Positions 16,074 through 24,539 of a stretch of 64,000 bases of DNA are shown one piece after another. Both the position numbers and the translations under genes were made by a program. The notes under the pieces are model-generated. The model ran no database searches. It was not told the DNA's origin and saw only the letters and a program-made list of their open reading frames with translations. Numbering within the stretch: position 1 is the first letter of the stretch; every line of letters begins with the position of its first letter. Source of the DNA: JACTMZ01 sp044359955. Its GTDB lineage: Bacteria; Verrucomicrobiota; Verrucomicrobiia; Chthoniobacterales; JACTMZ01. The stretch lies in the NCBI GenBank assembly GCA_044359955.1, contig JBIKLF010000006.1, positions 66,844-130,843 of the forward strand, given 5' to 3'.

Positions 16074-16547
16074 CTACCAGCGGAAGTGGGCGAAGGCGCG
16101 GTTGGCTTGGGCCATTTTGTGCATTTCGTCGCGCTTCTTGATCGCGTTGCCTTGGCCGGCGGCCGCGTCTTTGAGTTCGATGGCCAGCGCCTCTTTCATC
16201 GGGACGGCTTTGCGCTTGGAGGCGAAAGTGACGAGCCAGCGCATGGCCAACGCATATTGGCGTTCGGCCGGAACTTCCATCGGCACCTGGTAGGTGGCTC
16301 CGCCGACCCGTCGGGATTTGACCTCGAGGCGCGGGCGGACGTTGTCCAGCGCCTTGGTCAGCACGTCGAGAGGATCGACCGCATCGCTGCCCTCGCGACA
16401 TTTTTCGATCGCGGTGTAGACAATGCCTTCGGCCGTCGACTTTTTGCCGCAGCGCATCACGGTGTTGATCAGGCGGGTGACCATCAGGCTGCCGTAGCGG
16501 CTGTCTCCGAGGGTCGTGCGTTTGGTTGCTCTGCGTCTGCGTGCCAT
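16074..16547 (-). CDS. rpsG: 30S ribosomal protein S7
   Basis: Primary 16S rRNA-binding protein of the head and, in E. coli, the translational repressor of the str operon. It is 157 aa, the usual size. It starts MARRRRATKRTTLGDSRYGS, contains LINTVMRCGKKSTAEGIVYT and RPRLEVKSRRVGGATYQVP, and ends NRAFAHFRW. It lies 23 nt after rpsL. Confidence 0.97.
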   Translation of the reverse strand: MARRRRATKRTTLGDSRYGSLMVTRLINTVMRCGKKSTAEGIVYTAIEKCREGSDAVDPLDVLTKALDNVRPRLEVKSRRVGGATYQVPMEVPAERQYALAMRWLVTFASKRKAVPMKEALAIELKDAAAGQGNAIKKRDEMHKMAQANRAFAHFRW

Positions 16548-16570
16548 GGTTGAAAAGATCGGGTGAGGGT

Positions 16571-16966
16571 TTATTTCTTGGCGGCTTCGGCGCCGGCCTT
16601 CGGGCGTTTCGCGCCGTATTTCGAACGGCTGCGGCGGCGGCCATTAACGCCCAGCGTGTCGAGCGATCCGCGCACAATGTGGTAACGCACGCCCGGGAGA
16701 TCCTTCACCCGGCCGCCGCGCACGAGCACAATCGAGTGCTCCTGCAGATTGTGGCCTTCGCCCGGGATGTAAGCGATAACTTCCTGGCCGTTGGTCAGAC
16801 GGACCTTGGCGACTTTGCGCAATGCCGAGTTGGGTTTCTTCGGCGTGCGGGTCATGACCTGCACGCAGACGCCGCGGCGCTGCGGGCAATTCACGAGCGC
16901 GGGCGACTTTGATTTCAAAGTCACTTTGCTGCGTCCTTTGCGGACAAGTTGATTGATTGTAGGCAT
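16571..16966 (-). CDS. rpsL: 30S ribosomal protein S12
   Basis: Decoding-centre protein that controls translational accuracy and is the classic site of streptomycin-resistance mutations. It is 131 aa. It starts MPTINQLVRKGRSKVTLKSK and contains RTPKKPNSALRKVAKVRLTN (with the Lys of the PNS loop in its unmutated form) and KDLPGVRYHIVRGSLDTLGV. It is the first gene of the whole 17-kb minus-strand ribosomal cluster. A hairpin with a T-run lies 36 nt upstream of it. Confidence 0.98.
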   Translation of the reverse strand: MPTINQLVRKGRSKVTLKSKSPALVNCPQRRGVCVQVMTRTPKKPNSALRKVAKVRLTNGQEVIAYIPGEGHNLQEHSIVLVRGGRVKDLPGVRYHIVRGSLDTLGVNGRRRSRSKYGAKRPKAGAEAAKK

Positions 16967-17001
16967 TGCTTGGTAGAAGTTTCGCGCCGTTTTCAGGCGA
17001 C

Positions 17002-17025
17002 AAAAAAACCACGCGAACGTGGTTT
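17002..17025 (-). terminator. Terminator-like hairpin in the rpsL leader
   Basis: Read on the minus strand, AAACCACG, loop TTCG and CGTGGTTT form a perfect 8-bp stem. The last pairs run into an uninterrupted T-tract (17008 down to 17002). This is the form of an intrinsic terminator with a four-base loop. It lies 36 nt upstream of the rpsL start and about 108 nt downstream of the end of the aminotransferase gene. It may simply end the upstream operon. Because only 36 nt without a recognisable promoter separate it from rpsL, it could instead be an attenuator in the ribosomal leader. Confidence 0.65.
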
Positions 17026-17061
17026 CTTCGCGAACCCCCGACAGTGTGCGGGACAGCGGAG

Positions 17062-17089
17062 ACTATAGAAACCAAAGCTCAGGGCAAGA
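17062..17089 (-). promoter_or_regulatory. rpsL: Candidate promoter for the str-S10-spc cluster
   Basis: On the minus strand, TATAGT (17067-17062) is a good -10 box. TCTTGC (17089-17084) lies 16 nt upstream of it and TTGCCC 14 nt upstream; neither is a strong -35. The site is upstream of the hairpin at 17002-17025, so a transcript from here would pass through that hairpin before rpsL. This is a sequence-only call. Confidence 0.35.
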
Positions 17090-17133
17090 GATTTTATGAA
17101 AATATTTCTCTGTCCGCTTCCGGGAACGTCCGA

Positions 17134-18324
17134 TCAGGCCAAAATCCGGGCCAAAGCCGCAGTCACTTCGAGGATTTGCGCCTTCGTAAGTTCGGGATAA
17201 ATGGGTAAGGCGAGCGATTCGCGCGCCGCTTGCTCCGACTCGGGAAAATCGCCTTCGGAATGCCCGAGCGAAGCGAAACATTCCTGCAAATGGAGCGGCA
17301 CCGGGTAGTAAACGGCGCAGCCGATGCCGGCGGCGGCGAGTTTTTCCCGCACTTGGTCGCGGTCCGGCACACGCACCACGTATTGATGGTAAATGTGGTG
17401 GTTCGCCACGCCCGCCGCGGCGTAGGGCTCGACGGGCAAGGTGACACGATCGAGCAGGCCGAGCCTTTCGAACTCCTCGCGGTAGAGCGCCGCATTGCGG
17501 CGGCGTGCGGCGTGCCATGCGTCGAGGTGCGGCAACTTGGCCGAGAGCACGACGGCCTGCAGCGCATCGAGGCGGAAGTTGCCGCCGACTTTCTCGTGAT
17601 GGTATTGCGCGCCCATCCCGTGGTTGCGCAGGAGTTTGAGCTGCGCGGCGAAGTCCGCCTCGCGGCACGTGGCCATGCCCGCATCACCGAAGGCACCGAG
17701 GTTCTTCGAAGGAAAAAAACTGAAGTAGCTGGCCTCGCCGATTGCACCGGCGCGGAGGGTCTGACCGTTGCGCGACGGGTAATCGGCCCCGATGGCCTGC
17801 GCGGCATCCTCGATGACAGGCAGATCGAATTCTTTGGCTAGTGCACCGATGCGGTCCATGTCGCACACGCAGCCGAACAAATGCACAGGCATGATGGCGC
17901 GCACGCGGTTGCCGGCCGCGGTGACGGGCCGTCCGTCCGGGCCGCTCCGGCATTTTTTGCGCAGGCATTCCTCCAGCTTGGCCGGATCCAGGTTGTAGGT
18001 GGCGGCGTCGATATCAACGAAGACGGGTTCCGCGCCGACGCGATGAATGCAGCCGGCGGTGGCAAAGAACGTGTAAGGCGTGGTGACCACGGCGTCGCCG
18101 CGCCCGATGCCCATGGCCATGAGGACGGCGAGCAACGCGTCCGTGCCGGACGAGGCACCGATGGCGTGACCGCAGCCGGTGTAGTCACGAACGGCGGTTT
18201 CGAGTTCCTCCACCGGTGCCCCGAGGATGAATTGCTGGCTGTCGCACAGCGCGCCCATACGGCGCTGCACGTCGTCTTTCACCTGCGCGTATTGCAGGCG
18301 CAAATCCAGCAGAGGAACCGCCAC
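17134..18324 (-). CDS. DegT/DnrJ/EryC1/StrS family PLP-dependent aminotransferase
   Basis: Sugar-nucleotide aminotransferase of the DegT/StrS fold, likely acting on a keto-sugar for surface polysaccharide or glycan synthesis (family inference). From the GTG at 18324 (VAVPLLDLRLQYAQVKDDV) it has 396 aa. Visible landmarks are ASSGTDALLAVLMAMGIGRG (cofactor site), TPYTFFATAG, MPVHLFGC, VIEDAAQAIGADY and the Schiff-base lysine in SFFPSKNLGAFGDAGM. A TTG at 18348 that overlaps pal is an alternative start. It follows pal by 13 nt and probably shares a transcript with tolB and pal, although no functional link is known. The exact sugar substrate cannot be told. Confidence 0.9.
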   Translation of the reverse strand: MAVPLLDLRLQYAQVKDDVQRRMGALCDSQQFILGAPVEELETAVRDYTGCGHAIGASSGTDALLAVLMAMGIGRGDAVVTTPYTFFATAGCIHRVGAEPVFVDIDAATYNLDPAKLEECLRKKCRSGPDGRPVTAAGNRVRAIMPVHLFGCVCDMDRIGALAKEFDLPVIEDAAQAIGADYPSRNGQTLRAGAIGEASYFSFFPSKNLGAFGDAGMATCREADFAAQLKLLRNHGMGAQYHHEKVGGNFRLDALQAVVLSAKLPHLDAWHAARRRNAALYREEFERLGLLDRVTLPVEPYAAAGVANHHIYHQYVVRVPDRDQVREKLAAAGIGCAVYYPVPLHLQECFASLGHSEGDFPESEQAARESLALPIYPELTKAQILEVTAALARILA

Positions 18325-18337
18325 GAGGAAAGGAGGG

Positions 18338-18835
18338 TTAGCGGACAACGCCGATCTCGGCGCGACGGTTGGCGGCCCACGCGGCCTCGCCGCCGCCCGG
18401 GGCGACCGGCATTTCCTCGCCGAAGCTCACGGTCTGGATACGTCCGCCGCTCAAGCCGAGGCCGACAAGTTTTTCCCGCACGGCCAACGCACGCCGTTCG
18501 CCCAGCCCTCGGTTGTATTCCTCGGTGCCGCGCTCGTCGGTGAAACCGGCGATGATGACATCACTCTTCGAGGAGCGCATGAAGTCGGCCACGGCCTGCA
18601 CCTTGCCCATTTCCGATCCGCTGACCTCGACGCTGTCGAATCCGAACTGCACCGGGGAGAATTGTCCTTTGGCGACGCCACCGCCGAGGAAAGCTGCGCC
18701 GTCCGTGCGCTCCGGCAACGGCATGCCATCGACAAAATCACCATCCACCCCGGCGAATTGGTCCTTGGTCTTGCAGGAAGCGAGAAGGAGCGGGGCGGCG
18801 GCGAGCGCGCAAAGTAGGGCTGGGGACAATTTCAT
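18338..18835 (-). CDS. pal: Peptidoglycan-associated lipoprotein (OmpA-like)
   Basis: Outer-membrane lipoprotein that anchors the membrane to peptidoglycan as part of the Tol-Pal system. The start MKLSPALLCALAAAPLLLAS gives 165 aa with lipobox LLASC (Cys21). After a linker, the OmpA-family peptidoglycan-binding domain follows (VQFGFDSVEVSGSEMGKVQA, then GFTDERGTEEYNRGLGERRA and NRRAEIGVVR). It begins 22 nt after tolB, as in the tolB-pal operons of many Gram-negatives; tolQRA are not nearby. Confidence 0.93.
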   Translation of the reverse strand: MKLSPALLCALAAAPLLLASCKTKDQFAGVDGDFVDGMPLPERTDGAAFLGGGVAKGQFSPVQFGFDSVEVSGSEMGKVQAVADFMRSSKSDVIIAGFTDERGTEEYNRGLGERRALAVREKLVGLGLSGGRIQTVSFGEEMPVAPGGGEAAWAANRRAEIGVVR

Positions 18836-18857
18836 AGGCGGATGGCGTGGGCGTGAC

Positions 18858-20006
18858 TCAGAAAGACCAGGTCGGTTCGCTGACTTTTCCCAAGCCGCTG
18901 ACAATAGTTGTGGACCGTCCGTTTTGCACGTCAAGGAGATTGAGGCTGGAGCCGGAGCTGTAAATCAGGTGGCGCGAGTTGCGTCCCCACACCGGGTTTT
19001 GGCCCGCCGCGACGACCCGCGCGCCGCCGCCGCCGAGTTCCATCACGGCGACGGAGAACCCGCCGCCCGAGCGCACGGTGAAGGCGACCTTTTTGCCATC
19101 CGGCGACCAACTCGGATCGGTGCAATAACCAAAGCCGGTCGAAAGCATGCTTGCGCCTCCCCCGCCCGCACCGATGCGGTAAAGTTGCGGGCTGCCGCCT
19201 TGATCGGAGGAGTAAATCAACTCGCTACCGTTCGGCGACCAGGTGGGTGAAGATTCCACGCCGCGGGTGCGGGTCAGACGTCGGGCCATACCGCCGCGCA
19301 AACCCGTGATGTAAATCTCGGGATTGCCGTCCTTGCTCATGGTCAACGCCATCTTCCCGCCATCCGGCGAGATGGCGGCGCCGGAGTTGGTGCCCGGTGC
19401 CTTGACCACGCGCTGCCGTGCACCCGAGGCGACATCAATGACATAAACATCCGGATACCCCTCGTGGTATCCCGTGTAGGCGAGCTGGCGCGCACCGGGT
19501 CCGAGCGAGGGCGCCACGCTGATACTGCGGTCACTGGTCAGGCGCCGCGCACTGGCACCGTCATAGTCCGCGAAATAAATTTCCTTCGGCCCGCTGGCCG
19601 TGCCGACAAAGGCGATTTTCGTCGTGGCAATCCCCGGGTTGCCCGTGATGGTCTCGACGATATCGTCGGCGAACTGGTGGGCCACCTCGCGGTCGTTGCC
19701 GTTGTAAGCTTTGGCCAAAATGGTCGCACCGCTGCTGTCGGTCACCCGCCCCTGCAAACTGCCGCCTGCCGCGGTGCCGCCGACCACGTAGGATCCGCGG
19801 GCATCCGGCACGAGTTGGAACCATCCGGAGAGATCGAGATCGTTCTGCAGGACTTTGGTCACCGCCGGACCCGATGGCCCGCCCAGCGGCGTGACCGCCA
19901 AGGAGACGCGGTCACCCTTGCGCACCGTGATGGTCGGCGCATCCTGGGCCCCGGCCGCCGCGCTCAGGCTGAAGATCAAAAGGGAACAAAGGGCACGAGT
20001 CATCAT
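18858..20006 (-). CDS. tolB: Tol-Pal system protein TolB
   Basis: Periplasmic beta-propeller protein that interacts with Pal and is needed for outer-membrane constriction during division. The start MMTRALCSLLIFSLSAAAGA gives 382 aa with a Sec signal cleaved near AGAQ. An N-terminal TolB-type alpha/beta domain (LDLSGWFQLVPDARGSYVVG) is followed by about five propeller repeats with the pattern SPDGKKVAFT, such as ISPDGGKMALTMSKDGNPEI and WSPNGSELIYSSDQGGSPQL. It is shorter than E. coli TolB (430 aa) but complete in domain order. It lies upstream of pal in the same direction. Confidence 0.93.
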   Translation of the reverse strand: MMTRALCSLLIFSLSAAAGAQDAPTITVRKGDRVSLAVTPLGGPSGPAVTKVLQNDLDLSGWFQLVPDARGSYVVGGTAAGGSLQGRVTDSSGATILAKAYNGNDREVAHQFADDIVETITGNPGIATTKIAFVGTASGPKEIYFADYDGASARRLTSDRSISVAPSLGPGARQLAYTGYHEGYPDVYVIDVASGARQRVVKAPGTNSGAAISPDGGKMALTMSKDGNPEIYITGLRGGMARRLTRTRGVESSPTWSPNGSELIYSSDQGGSPQLYRIGAGGGGASMLSTGFGYCTDPSWSPDGKKVAFTVRSGGGFSVAVMELGGGGARVVAAGQNPVWGRNSRHLIYSSGSSLNLLDVQNGRSTTIVSGLGKVSEPTWSF

Positions 20007-20044
20007 GCGCACGGGTATAAAGCCCCTGCTCCGCCGCGTCGAGA

Positions 20045-20275
20045 TCAGTGGCACGCGCACCCCCCGCCGCAGCCACCCCCGCCCTGCAGTTGCGGCGCGG
20101 AACCGCCCTTCGAGGAGGTCATAATCCCGAGCCCGCCGGTGATCACGCGGCGGATCGGTTCCTTGGTCTCCGGATGCTCGGTCAGAGCCGCATCCTTCAT
20201 GCTTTGGCGGATCTCGTAAGTTTGGACCGGCTCGCCCTCGATTGCCGGAACCGTTTGGTAGACGTAAATGGCCAT
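20045..20275 (-). CDS. FmdB-like small protein without the zinc-ribbon cysteines
   Basis: A 76-aa protein with the frame of the FmdB/regulatory zinc-ribbon family. It has an N-terminal MAIYVYQTV, a central QTYEIRQSMKDAALTEHPE, and PIRRVITGGLGIM, comparable to the IYEYxC, LTxCPxC and RRxxxxxGI positions of FmdB. The four expected cysteines are replaced (for example HPETKEP where CPEC is normal). Instead a Gly/Cys cluster (CGGGCACH) closes the C-terminus after a Gly-rich linker. It probably no longer binds zinc in the ribbon, but the terminal Cys/His cluster may bind metal. It is located 38 nt upstream of tolB. Confidence 0.7.
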   Translation of the reverse strand: MAIYVYQTVPAIEGEPVQTYEIRQSMKDAALTEHPETKEPIRRVITGGLGIMTSSKGGSAPQLQGGGGCGGGCACH

Positions 20276-20326
20276 GCCGGAAAATCTGTCCGCGCCCGCT
20301 CCGGGGCAAGCGATTTTACCGCTGGC

Positions 20327-21253
20327 TCAAACCGGTTCCTCGATGACCGGAGGCCGCGCGGACAAAGCGAGGAAGGCACCGAGCAGGATCAGAGCGCCGG
20401 CCACCAGTTGTTCCGCGCGGAAATTTTCCCCGAAGAGCCCTGCCGAAAGGAGCATGGTGCCAAGCGGACAAAGCAGGAGCGCCGACTGCGAAGGCGCGGC
20501 CCCGACCTCGCGGATGCCGATGTAGTAGAGCCAGTGACCCAGACCGATGGAAAGAACACCGGAGCCGAAAAGGACGAAGTTGGTCCAGGCGTCAACACGC
20601 AGCACAGCCGACGCGTCGCCGAAGAACAGCATCCCGGGCCAAAGCAGCGCGATGGTGAATAAACTGACCGCTCCGAAACCAGTGGTCGGACCGGCGCGCG
20701 CGGTGAACTTTTTCACGAGGATTCCGTAAACCGCCCAGCCCGAGGCGGCGAGCAGAGCCAACCCCAAGCCGGCCCACCGCACGTCCTCCGGGAAATGCCC
20801 CCCTGCGGCGAAAACTAGCCCGGTCACCCCGACCAGCGCCAGCCCCGTGCCGAGGAGAAATTTTCCGCTGCGCGCCATCCAACGCTCGTCCGCAAAGAAA
20901 ACCACGGCCAGCACGGCCGTGATGACCACGGAAAAGCGTCCGAAGAGCACGTAGACGCCGGGCAGCAGGAGGACGACTGCCGCGGTCTGGGCAACTTGGT
21001 GCACCGCATTCGGCACCGCGGCCACCGCGCACCCCGCCCAATCGGAGAGCGGCATGCGCCGGGGGGCGTTCCAAAGTTTCCACCCGAAGAAAGGCACGAT
21101 GACGAGAAAGCCGGCCAGATAACGGTAGAAGTTCTGGGTCCACGGATCAAAGGGACGGGCCAGCCAGTATTGGAAGATCGGGGGACTCGACCAAATGACC
21201 ACGGTGGCCAGCAGTGCGAGTCTCCCGCGCCAGAGGGACCGGGCGGTGGCCAT
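20327..21253 (-). CDS. EamA/DMT-superfamily transporter
   Basis: Inner-membrane permease of the drug/metabolite transporter superfamily, 308 aa with about ten hydrophobic segments in two EamA repeats. Landmarks are an N-terminal segment (LALLATVVIWSSPPIFQYWL), a middle helix pair ending in the second repeat (GWAVYGILVKKF) and near the C-terminus GHWLYYIGIREVGAAPSQSA, typical of the EamA motif. The substrate cannot be predicted from sequence. The gene lies 6 nt after the DUF5069 gene and 51 nt before the FmdB-like gene. Confidence 0.85.
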   Translation of the reverse strand: MATARSLWRGRLALLATVVIWSSPPIFQYWLARPFDPWTQNFYRYLAGFLVIVPFFGWKLWNAPRRMPLSDWAGCAVAAVPNAVHQVAQTAAVVLLLPGVYVLFGRFSVVITAVLAVVFFADERWMARSGKFLLGTGLALVGVTGLVFAAGGHFPEDVRWAGLGLALLAASGWAVYGILVKKFTARAGPTTGFGAVSLFTIALLWPGMLFFGDASAVLRVDAWTNFVLFGSGVLSIGLGHWLYYIGIREVGAAPSQSALLLCPLGTMLLSAGLFGENFRAEQLVAGALILLGAFLALSARPPVIEEPV

Positions 21254-21259
21254 GGGGCG

Positions 21260-21703
21260 TCAGCGTGTGGCCTCGGCGCCCCCGGGTTCCCGCCCTTCGT
21301 CGACCTCGATCAGGTCGAACATGGTCTGGATATCGCTGCGTCCCGCCATCCCGAGCCCCTCCAAACGCGTCCGCAGGCGCTCGGAGTAATGGTCATTCCA
21401 ACCGCATTTGCGCAGGTATTCGTTCCACATGAAAATTTCGCTCTCCTGCGGACGCCGTCCGGTGGCGAAACACCATTCGAGCAAATCTTCGTCCGAACCG
21501 CCTTCCCGCACCTTTGCGGCCAGCGTGTCATAGTCGACCTGGAGAAACTCGCAGCAACGCAGGTCGAAGCCGGCACCCAGATTCGCATGGTAATCGTCCG
21601 GCAGCTCCCCGGCCTGGTGCATCCTGATCTTCCCGACCAGGCGCGGGAAATAAACCAGACCGCCTGCGCGGTCGTAAGGGCTGCGCGGGAACTTTGTTAG
21701 CAT
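21260..21703 (-). CDS. DUF5069 family protein
   Basis: A 147-aa cytoplasmic protein that matches the DUF5069 family as I remember it: an N-terminal FPRSPYDRAGGLVYFPRLVG, a central LRCCEFLQVDYDTLAAKV and a C-terminal WNEYLRKCGWNDHYSERLR. The family is widespread in Verrucomicrobiota and Planctomycetota and has no established function. Its start overlaps the intergenic space with the divergent RNA methyltransferase gene, 62 nt away. Confidence 0.75.
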   Translation of the reverse strand: MLTKFPRSPYDRAGGLVYFPRLVGKIRMHQAGELPDDYHANLGAGFDLRCCEFLQVDYDTLAAKVREGGSDEDLLEWCFATGRRPQESEIFMWNEYLRKCGWNDHYSERLRTRLEGLGMAGRSDIQTMFDLIEVDEGREPGGAEATR

Positions 21704-21765
21704 GGCCTAATTTTGGCCCCGGGGCCGCGCAAAGTCCATCGCCATGGCGACCGGCACCGGCCATC

Positions 21766-22839
21766 ATGCCGGCCGTGAAGATTGGCCTGGAACTCGAACT
21801 GGAGATTGTCAGCATCACCTACGGCGGCGCCGGTCTCGCCCGGCACGAGGGATGCGTGGTCTTCGTGCCCTTCACCATCCCGGGCGAGAAAGTCCGCGCC
21901 CGCATCACCCGCGTCCGTCGCGGCTGGGCGCAGGCCAAACTCGTGGCGGTGACCACGCCTTCGCCGGACCGCGTGGAACCGCCCTGCCCTTGGTTCACCC
22001 GATGCGGCGGTTGCGCCTACCAGCACATCGCTTACCCGCGACAACTCGGGATCAAAAGCGCGCAGGTCGAAGAAGCTTTGCGCCGCATCGGCAAGTTTGC
22101 CGCGCCGCCGGTCGAACCTGCGCTCCCCTCCCCGCTCGACTACGGATATCGCAACCGCATCACGGTGCATATCGAACCGCCCGACATCGGATTTCGCGGC
22201 ACCGATCCGCGCCAAGTCGTCGACCTCAACCGTTGTTTGCTGGCCGACGATGCGGTCAATGCCGCCCTCACCCGCTTGCGGGCGAAAAGATACTGGCGTC
22301 CGGGCCCCGCGACCCTCCGCGCCAATCCCGAAGCGCGGGGCTTCCGCCAAGTCAACGACGGCGCGGCCGAGGTTCTCGCCGCGGTGGTTGTCGGGATGGC
22401 CGGGTCCGGCGAGGTGCTGGTCGATGCCTATTGCGGAGCCGGTTTCTTCGCCAAGAAGTTGCGGGCCGCATTCACGCGCGTCATCGGCCTCGACTGGGAC
22501 GAACGATCCGTCCAGGCGGCGGCGCAAGATGCCGAGGCTCACGAGGATTACCGTGTGGGTGACACCGCCGAATTATTGTCAGCGGCACTCGGCCCCGCCG
22601 CGACGACCGTGGTCTTGCTCGATCCGCCTGCCCAAGGCTTGGCGCCCGGCGTCATCGATATCCTGCTCGGCGCCCGCCCGGCCCGCATCATCTACGTCTC
22701 GTGCGATCCGGCGACCTTGGCCCGCGATTTGTCGCGTTTGGCCGCCGGCTACCAGCTCCTTCGGGCGGCCCCGGTTGATATGTTCCCGCAGACCGCTTCA
22801 ATCGAAACAGCCTGCCTGCTTACGGCCTCTGCTCATTAG
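21766..22839 (+). CDS. RlmD/TrmA-type RNA (uracil-5) methyltransferase
   Basis: Transfers a methyl group from SAM to C5 of a uridine in rRNA or tRNA. It has 357 aa from MPAVKIGLELELEIVSITYG, shorter than RlmD (433). Order of parts: an N-terminal TRAM-like domain (GGAGLARHEGCVVFVPFTIP); an iron-sulfur cysteine cluster CPWFTRCGGC plus a later Cys in LNRCLL; the SAM motif LVDAYCGAGFFAKKL; DPPAQGL; and the catalytic cysteine in YVSCDPATLARDL. All catalytic parts are present, and the missing length is in the middle. The specific uridine cannot be told. The 3' end overlaps the convergent TPR gene by 20 nt. Confidence 0.88.
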   Translation: MPAVKIGLELELEIVSITYGGAGLARHEGCVVFVPFTIPGEKVRARITRVRRGWAQAKLVAVTTPSPDRVEPPCPWFTRCGGCAYQHIAYPRQLGIKSAQVEEALRRIGKFAAPPVEPALPSPLDYGYRNRITVHIEPPDIGFRGTDPRQVVDLNRCLLADDAVNAALTRLRAKRYWRPGPATLRANPEARGFRQVNDGAAEVLAAVVVGMAGSGEVLVDAYCGAGFFAKKLRAAFTRVIGLDWDERSVQAAAQDAEAHEDYRVGDTAELLSAALGPAATTVVLLDPPAQGLAPGVIDILLGARPARIIYVSCDPATLARDLSRLAAGYQLLRAAPVDMFPQTASIETACLLTASAH

Positions 22840-23500
22840 GACCCGGGGCGGAAGGAGGCTCTCCGGCCGCAGCCCTTGAGAGGGAAAGTTCGCCTGCCGC
22901 GATCATGGCCGCGGGGGTCTGCGGGTAGGCCGTGCCGATCGACTCGAGCACCGCGGTGGCCTCTCCGCGGCTTCCGCCGGCGATGAGCAGTCGGGCCTCG
23001 GCCAGCAGGGCCATGGGAGCCGCATAAGAAGCGGCATAGCGGCCCGAGGCCGTGCGGTAGGCCTCCAGGGCGTCGGCCTCATTTTTCTGCATTTGCCGGA
23101 TTTCCCCGAGAGAAAGCCAACCGACCGGGGCCAGCGGGTGTTCGGGTTGTGCCGCGACAAAAGTTTCCAGGGTGGCGGCGGCCTCGTCCGTCTTGCCTTC
23201 GTTGCGGAAAGCCTCGGCCAAGCGCAGTTGCGCATTGCCCGCGGCAAGCGTGCCGGGAAATTTTTCCACCACTTCGCGCCATCCCTCGGGTCCGGCGGAG
23301 ACGCTGTAGAGCGTTTCGGCCGCACTGCGCTGTTGCGCCTGCCAAAAGGTCCAAGCTCCGACCGCCAGGATGAGCAGGACAACCGCAATGAGTCCCCCGG
23401 CGAATTTTCTCCAATGTTCCTGCCAAAAGAGATCGCCGTCGCTCATTTCGAGCGCCGGATCAACGGAGGGCAGAAGAACGGATGGACGGGGCGATTCCAT
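22820..23500 (-). CDS. Membrane-anchored tetratricopeptide-repeat protein (YfgM-like)
   Basis: A 226-aa protein from MESPRPSVLLPSVDPALEMS. A cytoplasmic N-terminus is followed by one transmembrane helix (AGGLIAVVLLILAVGAWTFW, about residues 35-56) and then a periplasmic region of TPR-like helices (NAQLRLAEAFRNEGKTDEAA, and further units with Ala/Leu spacing). The layout matches YfgM-type proteins, which assist the Sec translocon and envelope stress control in E. coli; this is inference by architecture. It starts 4 nt after cysK. Confidence 0.75.
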   Translation of the reverse strand: MESPRPSVLLPSVDPALEMSDGDLFWQEHWRKFAGGLIAVVLLILAVGAWTFWQAQQRSAAETLYSVSAGPEGWREVVEKFPGTLAAGNAQLRLAEAFRNEGKTDEAAATLETFVAAQPEHPLAPVGWLSLGEIRQMQKNEADALEAYRTASGRYAASYAAPMALLAEARLLIAGGSRGEATAVLESIGTAYPQTPAAMIAAGELSLSRAAAGEPPSAPGPNEQRP

Positions 23501-23504
23501 GGCG

Positions 23505-24470
23505 TCAGGCGGATGCGGCGGCCCGTGCTTCGTCGGCCAAGGGCGTGCTGAGGTAACGCTCGCCGGTCGAGCAGGCGATGGTGACGATGAGTTTGCCTTG
23601 GTTTTCCGGACGTTTGGCCAACTCGAGCGCGGCATGGACATTGGCACCCGAACTGATCCCACCAAGAATCCCTTCCTCTTTGGCCAGCCGGCGGGCCATG
23701 GCAAAAGCATCGTCGTTTGAGACGGTGAGCACTTCGTCCACCACGTCAAGGTGCAGGTTGTCGGGCACGAAACCGGCGCCTGTTCCCTGGATTTTGTGCG
23801 GGCCGGGTTTGACCGCCTCGCCCGCGCGGGTTTGCGTGATGACCGGCGAATCTTTGGGTTCGACCGCGACAATTTTCACCCCGGGCCGGCGCTTTTTCAG
23901 CACCTCGCCAACCCCGGTGCAGGTGCCGCCGGTGCCGACGGCCGAGACAAAAATATCGACCTGGCCGTCCGTGTCGTCCCATACCTCCTCCGCCGTGGTC
24001 TTGGCGTGGACGTCCGGATTGGCCGGATTTTTGAACTGCTGCGGCATCCAGCCATTCGGCGTGTTGCGCAAAATTTCCTCAGCCTTGCCAATGGCCCCCT
24101 TCATGCCCTCGGTGCCGGGGGTGAGGACGAGGTCCGCCCCGAGCATGGCCAGCAAGGTGCGGCGCTCGAGGCTCATCGTTTCAGGCATGGTCAGGATCAA
24201 TTTGTATCCCTTGGCCGCCGCGACAAAGGCGAGGGCAATGCCCGTGTTGCCGCTGGTCGGTTCGACAATAACCATGCCCTTTTGCAGCAGGCCCTTGGTC
24301 TCGGCGTCCTCGATCATCGCCTTGCCGATGCGGTCCTTGACGCTGCCCAGAGGGTTGAAAAATTCGCATTTCACCGCCACGGTTGCGCCCGCGCCTTCGC
24401 TGATGCGGTTCAGTTTGACCAGCGGCGTGCGGCCGACGGTTTCGACGATGTTGTTGTAGAGATGACCCAT
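23505..24470 (-). CDS. cysK: Cysteine synthase A (O-acetylserine sulfhydrylase)
   Basis: Makes cysteine from O-acetylserine and sulfide using PLP. It has 321 aa from MGHLYNNIVETVGRTPLVKL. The Schiff-base lysine is in NPLGSVKDRIGKAMIEDAE; the substrate loop is EPTSGNTGIALAFVAAAKGY; the phosphate-binding loop is GTGGTCTGVGEVL; and GGISSGANVHAAL lies near the C-terminus. A start further upstream is open but would add unconserved residues. It is followed by the TPR protein gene. Confidence 0.96.
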   Translation of the reverse strand: MGHLYNNIVETVGRTPLVKLNRISEGAGATVAVKCEFFNPLGSVKDRIGKAMIEDAETKGLLQKGMVIVEPTSGNTGIALAFVAAAKGYKLILTMPETMSLERRTLLAMLGADLVLTPGTEGMKGAIGKAEEILRNTPNGWMPQQFKNPANPDVHAKTTAEEVWDDTDGQVDIFVSAVGTGGTCTGVGEVLKKRRPGVKIVAVEPKDSPVITQTRAGEAVKPGPHKIQGTGAGFVPDNLHLDVVDEVLTVSNDDAFAMARRLAKEEGILGGISSGANVHAALELAKRPENQGKLIVTIACSTGERYLSTPLADEARAAASA

Positions 24471-24539
24471 GGGTTGCAGCGTTTGAGTAAAGAATTGCTT
24501 AAAGTCAAACGGATCCCAAGGCAACGCCGGAGTTGACCC

